Origin: Irineochytrium annulatum
Lineage: Eukaryota; Chytridiomycota; Chytridiomycetes; Chytridiales; Chytridiaceae
Length of the DNA: 10,500 bases
Assembly (NCBI GenBank): GCA_027600665.1
Contig: JADGJL010001071.1
Coordinates: 1 to 10,500 of the forward strand
Direction: 5' to 3'
The notes beneath the pieces are model-generated. The model worked only from the letters and a program-made list of their open reading frames with translations, was not told where the DNA came from and ran no database searches. The position numbers were made by a program, and so were the translations under genes. Positions within the stretch are counted from its first letter, which is position 1. Each line of letters begins with the position of its first letter. Of this stretch, positions 1 through 6,795 are shown piece by piece.

Positions 1-326
1 TGGCCTCCGCGTCCGCCACCGTGATGGCCACGGCCGGAGTGAGCAAAGAACCAGGCTTGCTGCTGCTGCTGCTGCTGTAGTTGCTGCTGTAGCTGCTGTT
101 GCGCCTGTTGGGCCTGGAGCGCCTGCTGTTGCTGCTGCACCTCCTGCTGTTTTTGTTGAATCGACACTACGTCGGCGTCGGCCCCGGCCTCGAGCGTAAG
201 GTCCTCCATGCGGTGAGGGAGGTCGTCGGGAACGTAGACCCACTGGCCCGACAGGCCGCGATTGGGAGCTGGAGCCGGAATTGCGGCGGGAGCTGACGAG
301 GAGGACGGCAGCTGGTTGTCGGTCAT
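1..326 (-). CDS. N-terminal part of a glutamine-rich protein, runs off the left edge
   Basis: The minus strand is open from an ATG at 326 to the window edge, giving 108 codons with no stop. The protein starts MTDNQLPSSSS, continues with a Pro/Ala-rich stretch and a segment GQWVYVPDDLPHRMEDLTLE (about residues 27-46), then a glutamine tract (residues 57-90), and ends in a Gly/His/Arg run (HHGGGRGG) that resembles the start of an RGG-type RNA-binding segment. I do not recognise the family. Low-complexity Q-rich plus RGG composition is common in RNA-granule and transcription proteins, but that is only a compositional hint. The start is chosen because it is the first ATG downstream of a strong TATA box at 361-370, and codon use is GC-rich throughout. 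It is divergent from the cyclase gene at 1005. The rest of the gene lies outside the window. Confidence 0.75.
   Translation of the reverse strand, partial: MTDNQLPSSSSAPAAIPAPAPNRGLSGQWVYVPDDLPHRMEDLTLEAGADADVVSIQQKQQEVQQQQQALQAQQAQQQLQQQLQQQQQQQAWFFAHSGRGHHGGGRGG
57..158 (-). repeat. CAG/CAA-rich tract coding polyglutamine
   Basis: On the gene strand this is mostly CAG and CAA codons, broken by a few Ala, Leu, Glu and Val codons. The longest pure run is five CAG codons next to CAA (plus-strand TGC units from position 58). It codes for residues 57-90 of the left-edge protein. Such tracts slip easily in replication, so length variation between strains is expected. Confidence 0.8.
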
Positions 327-360
327 GTCAATGGTAGCCGGGGGGTCGATAGGGAACGCG

Positions 361-370
361 GCCTTTTATA
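361..370 (-). promoter_or_regulatory. TATA box of the left-edge gene
   Basis: On the minus strand the sequence reads TATAAAAGGC, an excellent match to the TATA-box consensus. It lies 34-44 nt upstream of the chosen ATG at 326. A transcription start about 25-35 nt downstream would leave a leader of only a few to about 15 nt. The sequence match is direct; the promoter role is inferred. Confidence 0.6.
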
Positions 371-495
371 CCGACGCGTTCATTGTCCGCAGTTCTCCTC
401 ACTCGTGTATCATGGAGAACTGTAAGTTCTTTTCCTGAAGGCATTTCGGAATTCCGAAGCTCGGCAAGGCTCATCCGTGAATTGCGGACTGCCCT

Positions 496-902
496 TCATT
501 TCGTGTACCCACGCTTGAGGTCTGATCCCGTTAGCAACGGCCCGCCGTGGAGCATGGAGTCCAGGCTATGCTGGATGTGCTCATGTATTGGAGAGGATGG
601 TCGTCTGCGATGCCAAGATCGGTGCCCGTGGTCGTCGATGGCGGCGGCGCGCAGGCGGTGTAGCAGGGCCTGGCCGTCGGCCTCAGTGAGAATGAGGGAT
701 CCCCTGGCCGCGAGAACTTGTTGACTTCTAGCCGTTATCAGCATATATCACCCTGTCACCGGGGCTATTTGTATTGGGACCTTGCCTAGAAGTTCCTCGG
801 CGTCGTCCAGATTTTCTCCATCCAGTCCTTGCAAAGCGTGCACGCGCGCCTTTAAGAATAAGATTCGCTGCAAGGTTGAGGGCCATTTTGTTTGGATCAT
901 AC
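496..902 (-). CDS. Possible small uncharacterised gene, structure unresolved
   Basis: Two minus-strand stretches look coding but do not join cleanly. The upstream one, in the frame of an ATG at about 900, includes ARVHALQGLDGENLDDAEEL and stops near 748. The downstream one, open from 744 to a stop at 496, includes SLILTEADGQALLHRLRAAA with strongly GC-ending codons. Between them lies intron-like sequence (gctgataacggctag, with a branch-point-like CTGAT and an acceptor), yet no GT donor in the correct phase was found. It could be a short spliced gene, a decayed gene, or chance open frames in upstream sequence. No family is recognised. The extent given is a bracket, not a set of exons. Confidence 0.2.
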
Positions 903-1004
903 GCGATTCTTGCCAAAGTTGCCGGATTACCAGATTTACATCCGTTGTGCTTCTCTCTCTACCCACCGCTTTCACTGACCAGGCCAGGCGGCACACCTTC
1001 ACTG

Positions 1005-4000
1005 ATGAGCCTCGAAAGCTACACCAGCGCCTACGTCCGCCAGGTTGCCCGGGACGCGGCGCGGCGGGCCGATGTCGCGTCGTCGCTCTCGCGCGGCGTC
1101 GCTTTCGCCGACGTGGACGCGTTAGCGGTCGCCATGATTGATATTTCGGGTTACTCGAAGATGGCTGCAGACTTGGTGAGCGCTGGAGTTATTTGAGGCA
1201 GTATGAGCGCTAACAATGGTTGCAAACCGCAGACATTTCTGGGGAAGATGGCGTCGGAGGTCATCACCAAGTCCGTCGGCGCCTATATAAACAAGGTAAA
1301 TTTCTGCGAGAGACAATGTGACTGACGTGACTGACGTGACCAACGTGCTGCTGTAGATCATTGACGTTATAGCCCTGTTTGATGGTGACATTGTCAAGTT
1401 TTTAGGTAGGCAGACTGAGTTGTGCTGCCGAATACTGAAGGCTAGATTTTCTTCTTCAAAAGGCGACGCGGTCCTTGTTGTCTTCTCTCGCCGACATTCG
1501 CGCGAGACGTTTGAGCTCGTTGTTCTTCGCGCTGTCGCATGCTGCGTAACCGTTATCGCGCGGTGCGCAACCATGGACCTAAATCTATCGCTAGCGGAGG
1601 CCTCAACGGTGCTTCAAGCAGGTGAGAATGCCCCGGAACGGCCATCCGTTGGCCCAGCTCGGGCTACCGTCAAGACACTTCATCTCCACGTGGCCGTTGC
1701 GGCAGGGGACGTTAGCAGGTTGATCACGGGGGACTGGACAAGCCGGCTAGACTACTCCATTCATGGCGACTGCCTCGCCTCGCTTGGGCCCATTTTAGAC
1801 GGCACAAAGAAAGGTACGTGCGAGTCGCGAAAGACTACTAAGACTAGACTCTCTCTCGCTAGGGGAGCTTGGTTTAACCACTGAGGTGCTGATGCACCTT
1901 GCGACGTTGAAGAGGTCTTTCGCGGACATAGCGGGGGTCCGGGCGCCAAACTATACCATATTTGGCGAACAGGGCCTCCCAGCGTTGGCGTTGGACGTTT
2001 TTTCGGCTGACCTTGAGGAAATCAACTATTTGAACGAGGACGAAATCGTAGCGCGCTACGATCGTACGTGGGACGCCGAGCATGTGCTCATGGATCTCAA
2101 GGACCGGCCGCTCCTTCCCGAGGAAGAGGGCTTTTTGCGTTTGTTCGTAAACCAGTCGTTGGTCTCTCAGATGGACCAGACGGTCAAGCGCCGGGCGTCG
2201 GTGGCAGGGCCTGGGCAATGCTGCCTCGACCAACAAAATACGCGACGGGCGTCAGTAAGGGAGAATGGCACGGGCATGCGGCGAGCGTCGGCAGCGGACG
2301 CGCCTAAGTCACCATCGATCAAGCGACAAGCATCAATCAGTGATGCTTACAGTTCGGGGTTGGCGAAAAAATTATCCATGGGACATGTATCCAAACCGTC
2401 CATTACGACATTGTCGGACGGTGGCTTCAGGTCGGTCGCCTCCGTGTTTGTAAGCCTGCTGTTCCCATTCGAGCTCGCCAAAGTCCAGAAGGTCATCCTG
2501 TGCTTTCTCGCTGCGCTACGGAAGTACGGCGGCGTCTTTCAGCAGTACTCTGGTGCGCTAGCTCTTCCCACTTTGTGTCTACTAACGTTTTACAGTGGAC
2601 GATAAAGGCCAGACTCTCCTCGCAGCTTTTGGGCTCCCGGTTCGTGCCTCTTTTGCTTTACTTTTAAATCGATACGAAAAAGCGTATAATGACTGCATTG
2701 TACAGCCGTTTGCGCACGTCAATAATTCCGATCAGTGCGTGCAGTCGATGCGGTTCTTCGTAGGAGAACTTCGCGACATCGTAGGAGCCGCCGACGTCGC
2801 CATTTCTGTGGCTACAGGGGAACTGCTGTTTACCGCGATTGGTAACGAGTGCCGCGGCGAGGCCGGACTGCTAGGTTCTTTGAGCGGATGCCGCTTTCCT
2901 TGATGACTCACACAGATTTTCCAGGGGAAGTTGTTATTATCGCTGCAAGGTTAGCATCGGTGGCGAAGAAGACGCACTGCCTATTCATAATGGACGAGGA
3001 TACGCATGAGCACGTAAAGCTGCACAACGTCACGGAGGACCTCGGCTTTGTGGAAGTTAAGGGCCGTGCGGACAAGTTGCATATCTTTGGTCTTCAAAAC
3101 ATGGAGAAGAGCGAAACAGTCTCGGTCTTTGGATATAAAGAGGAGAGAGCTCTGATCAAAGCCAAGTTTGATGAATGGAGGAATGCGGCGACAAAATCAG
3201 TGATTTTGATCGAGGCCGCTAGCGGTCTGGGCAAATCTTGCCTAGCAAACGACCTTATAGATGAAGCCGGGAAGTATGCAATCCCAATTTGCTTGTCACA
3301 AGGTTAGAACGCCTTCAGGTTTATCGTTCACTAGCTTACTTTGACTTTAACATTAGGCACGGAGATGGAGCAGTGGACACCATTTAGGGGTCTTCGACAA
3401 ACTTTGCAGTTCATCCTTAACCATCCATGGTCTGCTCCTGACGACAATGAAGTCAAATTGTTAAAGCCCGAGGGCCTTATGTTGACTAGATCAGTCTCAC
3501 TGCGACAGCAATCTATCTCCAGTCGCCATGCTAACGAGAAGGTCGCATCTCCTCCTCCGAACGTGTACACAAAGCGCGTCCATCGAGTGTTGACAAAAGC
3601 AGGACTCAACGTGGAGTTCGCGCCGTTGCTTGTGACTATCATGCCCAGCCTGATGTTTGTGGACTCGGAGACGACCATGAATCTCGACGCATCCGCGAGA
3701 ATGAACTTGCTGAAGTCCGCCATCGTCAAGATCATCACCGTGTTTGTGCAAAGTGTCTCGGCAGTATTTATTTATGATGATTCTCAATGGCTGGATGCAA
3801 ATACACTCGAGATTATAGTGCTCCTGTCTCGATTTTGCCCTAAGGTACGTTTTCAATATTAGAGCCGGCACTAAAAAAAACCTAGATATTGTTGCAAATT
3901 CTCACACGGCCAATTGCCGATTCAGCAAACAAAATCTTGGGCTTTGTTGCAAAGCTACCAGATACGAAGCACATTGCTCTGTCTGGTTTGACGGAATCAG

Positions 4001-6436
4001 ATGCGCTTGAAATGATAGTGAGTGTGAGACAAATGGGAAGTTGCTAACTTTTGAAGAAATTCAAATTGGGAAGTTTAACAACAGTAATGACATCGATAGA
4101 TGAGCGCTTGTATCAAGGTTTGAGTAGCTGCTAATGAGCTAATGAGCTGACAGACACTTAGCAATTTTCGCCAAAACCAATGGAAGTCCCCTCCATCTTC
4201 AGATGACGATCGAAGTTGTCGTCGAGAAGATTGGGACGACCTTAAAGGTTGATGACAACCACCAACTCACCTTTGTTGATCCTAATGTGAACCCCGACGA
4301 CCTCCTTGGGGACCTGAGTTCAGCAGTTCTGTTCCAGTATGATCGCTTGGATCCGACATTCCAAAGCATTTTGAAAGCTGCATCGATTTTAGGACAGGTA
4401 TAGCGCGTTCATATTATTATGGCAATCTAAAAGAGCCGCAGTACTTTATCATTTCGGATGTCCTTGACATTTTGAATCTCCAGATGCCAGAGAACGAGGC
4501 ATTAGGCTTTTTGAGAAGAAATGACAAGTATAACTTTCTACTGTATCCAAAGGAGATCTCCGATGCAGAGAGCGAGCCTTTGGCCGAGCACCTCAGCATT
4601 AATGTGTCCTTCCGGCATATCAGAATCCTGACTGCAATTTATGACTGCTTGTCATTCGAGGAGCGCATCGGGATGAACCGCTACGTGGCACAACTGCTGG
4701 AGGGCTTGGTAAATAATGATAATGAGGCACAACTCCTGCCCTCTATTGAGTTTCACTATTCGCGATCTGGCGATGTGGACAAAATCATCGAATACAGGGA
4801 GAAAATAGGGTACTGTGAATCCATGCGTTATGACAGTATCTTATCGGTTTTTTAGGTGCCAATTAATCAGGAATTATCAATGCCTTGAGGGAGTGCGAAT
4901 GCTTGAGTCACTCCTTCAGTTTACGTCGGACATTGAGAGTAAAAAACATGGTAAAGGCAATGACGTTTTGCCTTCACAACGAGCGCGTTGGCATTCACAT
5001 CTCTGTGCTGGCTATTGCGTTTTGAGTGCGTTCCCGAAGGAGAAAGACGCCGCTAAATCGGCTTTGGAGGTGTTGTATGGGGCGCCATGGCCACAAAGCG
5101 AAAAGGCGATGAAAAAGACAGTGCGCCGCTTGCAGATAAGATCGGTCTGGCTTTGGACAATAACGCGGGGTGGCAGGCGTCCGTTGAAGCTGATGAAGGA
5201 GGCCGTCGCTAGGCAAACAGCTGAAGTCTCCGATGCCGAAGCTTACGAATTGAAACATATGATTAATATGCATATTGTCGATATTTTCCCTCGAGATAAG
5301 GTCATATCTACGTTGGAAGTCCAGATGTTGTTGTTTCAACATTTAAATCTTCTGCTGACATATAACACGGATGAATCTATATTGTAAGTAGCGACGTTAG
5401 ATTTTCTGATTTTACTAATTTACGTAGAATGATCTGGCTACTCAAAATTGCTTACTACGCGCAGTTTTTTGCACCCAGTTTGCAAAGAATAGTCTTCAGA
5501 GCAGCAACCCGCAAAAAAACGGACAATCCTAAAGTGATTTGGGGATTGGCTGCAAACTGCAGCTTAACGGCGGACTTACCAAGGACCCAGTCCCTCTGTG
5601 AACAGTACGCTGCGTACTCAATGCCGCGGGGGGATATCGCCGCTACAGTAGTGGCAATGATGATGGCGACGTGCATATCCGGCATGAACGGCGACATCCA
5701 CTACGTGGAAAAACAAATGTATCCTATGTTTGCCCAGAGTCCTTTGCTTCGCGAGAATCCAGTAGTTGCTTATCTGGCAACGGGGTACTACTTGAGGGCT
5801 GGGCTTTTCGTCGGCGAACGTGCAGAAGTCGAGCGACGCCTGCTTAACTTTGAGACGTTGGGCGCAATTCACACACAAGCCAACGTGAATCCGTGGCACT
5901 GTTTCTTCTACAGAGCCTGGGCACGAGCCATTCTGGGCAATCTTCGGGAAGCTTTGTCAAATTGGACGGAGTCTGTTGATTTACTGAATATTGATTCAAG
6001 AGGCCCTCACAGCACCGAGTTTGTCGCCCTTGTGCCGGTGGCACTCGTGCTTCTGGTTGATCCTCCCCGCTCCGGTTTATCAAGTGGCAAAGCAGATACG
6101 TGGACGCCGCAGGAAAGGACGCAATTTCAGCAAGTATTGCAGAAAATGATAGACAAAGCGGACAAGATCACAAAGGTCGTCGCCGTGTATTGGGGCTTCC
6201 ACGCCATTCGAGCAATCCTCCTGCTGCTTAAAGGAAGGAATACTGCCGCTGTTCACCTGCTCAAATCTCAGCTTAAGTCTCGACGAGGAATTGAGCTTGA
6301 TACGTTTAAAGTGTTGAAGGCTATCTACTGCGGGATTGTTGGAAAGTATTCAGCGCATAAAGAGTACACCGAGACAGCTAGAAACTTATTCCTCAAGATG
6401 GACATGCAGCTGTATGCCAAATGGGCAGAAAGCTAA
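1005..6436 (+). CDS. Soluble adenylyl cyclase-like protein (two cyclase domains, STAND ATPase, TPR-like C-terminus)
   Basis: I assembled 15 exons: 1005-1175, 1233-1295, 1357-1405, 1463-1813, 1863-2552, 2596-2639, 2706-2874, 2925-3302, 3357-3844, 3886-4017, 4057-4117, 4162-4397, 4442-4809, 4856-5383, 5428-6436. They sum to 4,737 nt, or 1,578 residues plus stop, close to the roughly 1,600 of mammalian ADCY10. Domain order matches that family: cyclase C1 (about 38-215), linker (216-399), cyclase C2 (400-575), P-loop ATPase (about 580-1040) and helical repeats to the end. Family members are cytosolic and convert ATP to cAMP under control of bicarbonate and calcium. The start at 1005 puts the first metal-binding Asp at residue 46, where ADCY10 has it at 47. 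Every junction keeps frame and restores family motifs. The C2 half lacks several catalytic residues, so activity is doubtful. A guanylyl cyclase or pseudo-cyclase remains possible. Confidence 0.9.
1116..1880 (+). other. Cyclase C1 domain (metal-binding half)
   Basis: Residues about 38-215, spread over exons 1-5. Seen directly: AMIDISGYSKMA, with the first metal-binding Asp at residue 46; DGDIVKFLGDAVLVVF across exons 3-4, with Lys 92 and the second metal-binding Asp at residue 96; and VAVAAGDVSRLITGD, the family's conserved core strand and turn. These match the C1 half of soluble adenylyl cyclase, which supplies the two metal aspartates. The Arg that helps bind bicarbonate in the mammalian enzyme (Arg176 from memory) aligns with Gly 203. 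Inside exon 4, a GT donor at 1620 and an AG at 1655 could remove a 36-nt in-frame piece; I kept it as coding because it is shorter than every other intron here. If it is spliced, later residue numbers fall by 12. Confidence 0.85.
1322..1339 (+). repeat. Tandem 9-nt duplication in cyclase intron 2
   Basis: The unit ctgacgtga occurs twice in direct tandem. Each copy contains CTGAC, a usable branch-point motif, and TGACGTGA, close to a CRE/ATF half-site. It lies 17-34 nt before the acceptor at 1356. Confidence 0.85.
2186..2335 (+). other. Cluster of four PKA-type phosphorylation consensus sites in the C1-C2 linker
   Basis: Within exon 5, between the cyclase halves, the protein reads KRRAS, TRRAS, MRRAS and KRQAS, with the serines at about residues 324, 342, 354 and 369. 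Three of the four are the exact R-R-x-S consensus of cAMP-dependent protein kinase, as in its model substrate kemptide. The region is Ser/Ala/Arg-rich and probably disordered. It follows the family's FLRLFVNQSLVSQMD segment. The motif match is seen; phosphorylation is inferred. Confidence 0.65.
2427..3120 (+). other. Cyclase C2 domain with degenerate catalytic residues
   Basis: Residues about 400-575 over exons 5-8. Family landmarks are clear: SVFVSLLFPFEL, the strand DDKGQTLLAAFGLP joined across intron 6 to PFAHVNN, VAISVATGELL, then RGEAGLL joined across intron 7 to GEVVIIAARL. In ADCY10 this half supplies base-binding Lys and Thr and a transition-state Asn and Arg. Aligned by motif, Lys becomes Gln 439, Thr becomes Gly 510, Asn becomes Ile 517, and Arg is kept at 521. 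The aspartate before KG is kept (444). The fold is supported; normal catalysis is not. Confidence 0.8.
3129..4730 (+). other. STAND/AAA-type ATPase domain
   Basis: Residues about 580-1040. A Walker A motif AASGLGKSC has its Lys at residue 616. The motif TEMEQWTPFRGLRQ follows across intron 8. A Walker B motif VFIYDDSQWLD has Asp 779-780. Downstream are the helical segments TNGSPLHLQM and KAASILGQYF of the lid and winged-helix part, and FRHIRILTAIYDCLSFEERI. This order is shared by ADCY10, LuxR-like and other STAND switch ATPases. Both nucleotide-binding motifs look intact, so ATP-dependent switching is plausible even if the cyclase is weak. Confidence 0.85.
4131..4146 (+). repeat. Tandem 8-nt duplication in cyclase intron 11
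   Basis: The unit ctaatgag occurs twice in direct tandem, each copy with a CTAAT branch-point-like motif, 15-31 nt before the acceptor at 4161. A nearer AG at 4152-4153 would put a stop codon in frame, so the later acceptor is used in my model. Confidence 0.85.
4731..6436 (+). other. Helical TPR-like C-terminal region of the cyclase
   Basis: About the last 530 residues, in exons 13-15, are alpha-helical by composition with TPR-like spacing. An example is YRAWARAILGNLREALSNW, with small and aromatic residues in TPR-like positions. The end, YTETARNLFLKMDMQLYAKW, resembles the last repeat of related cyclase-ATPase-TPR proteins. Such regions usually bind partners or sense ligands. Individual repeats are diverged, and I did not set their borders. 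Confidence 0.6.
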
Positions 6437-6546
6437 GGAGGCGGGAGTAGGCACAATTTCATCTGTATATTGCACACTCCAGAACGGAAATTTGGTCTTT
6501 AGTGCGGAAGCTTACTTGAGACCCGAAGAAGCCGAATATTGCCTTC

Positions 6547-6552
6547 AATAAA
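6547..6552 (+). terminator. Poly(A) signal of the cyclase gene
   Basis: The sequence is AATAAA, 110 nt after the stop codon, the first canonical signal downstream. The match is direct; use in 3' end formation is inferred. Confidence 0.55.
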
Positions 6553-6571
6553 AACTAGTATATTGCCACCG

Positions 6572-6592
6572 AAACCTCCTTGAAGAAGGTTT
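6572..6592. repeat. Small imperfect hairpin in the 3' intergenic region
   Basis: AAACC at 6572-6576 pairs with GGTTT at 6588-6592, followed by a T-A pair, one mismatch, two more pairs and a 3-nt loop. It lies 20 nt past the AATAAA. A role at the 3' end of either convergent transcript is possible but unproven; short hairpins like this also arise by chance. Confidence 0.3.
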
Positions 6593-6795
6593 AATAACTC
6601 CAATGTAAATGCATGTTGTTTTGGCGTCAATAAGTAACAATTATGATGAAGATAATGTATATTGATAAAGGAATCCCATCACAGTGACAGTATATGAAGC
6701 AGCAAAAGAAGTGTCCGGCAGAATGGTAGGAAGTCAAGAGATCGCTAACAAGTCGAAAAAAGGGATGATAAAGAGATTTCCAGTTCCACTCTCGC

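Larger units (their letters stand above)
327..1004. other. Divergent intergenic region with unresolved coding-like sequence
   Basis: This stretch separates the ATG of the left-edge gene (minus) from the ATG of the cyclase (plus), so both promoters should lie here. Near the left side is the TATA box at 361-370. On the right side, 945-975 is CT-rich (tctctctctaccc), a common feature upstream of fungal start sites, with no clear TATA box. Between about 496 and 905 the minus strand has short open stretches with coding-like codon use (described separately). I see no tRNA, no long repeat and no other recognisable element. Confidence 0.4.
1176..5427 (+). other. Fourteen short spliceosomal introns of the cyclase gene
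   Basis: Introns: 1176-1232, 1296-1356, 1406-1462, 1814-1862, 2553-2595, 2640-2705, 2875-2924, 3303-3356, 3845-3885, 4018-4056, 4118-4161, 4398-4441, 4810-4855, 5384-5427. Lengths run from 39 to 66 nt and all have GT/AG ends. Branch-point-like motifs stand out in several, for example gctaac (1209-1214), tactaac (2580-2585), gctaac (4043-4048) and tactaat (5413-5419). All fourteen junctions keep the family's reading frame. Introns 2 and 11 carry short tandem duplications over the branch-point-like motif. Confidence 0.8.
6437..6795. other. Shared 3' region between convergent genes
   Basis: The cyclase stop ends at 6436 and the TIR-ankyrin stop is at 6796 on the other strand, so this AT-rich stretch holds both 3' untranslated regions. 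A canonical poly(A) signal for the cyclase lies at 6547-6552 and a small hairpin at 6572-6592. I see no AATAAA on the minus strand for the TIR-ankyrin gene. Short open frames here have no coding character. Confidence 0.6.

Noticed and set aside
57..158. CAG tract as a CRISPR or satellite array
   Set aside because: The repeats have no spacers and form a codon-level Gln tract in frame with the left-edge protein.
383..724. Plus-strand 113-codon frame between the divergent genes
   Set aside because: Cys/Arg/Ser-rich with no domain; lies opposite a better minus-strand candidate.
774..1004. Upstream in-frame extension of the cyclase by 77 codons
   Set aside because: Family alignment starts just after the ATG at 1005, which puts the metal Asp at residue 46 as expected near 47. 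The extension is low-quality Arg/Pro/Leu sequence.
3331..3871. Minus-strand frames of 124-135 codons opposite the ATPase exon
   Set aside because: The plus strand carries the motif TEMEQWTPF and the Walker B motif in this exon, so these are antisense shadows.
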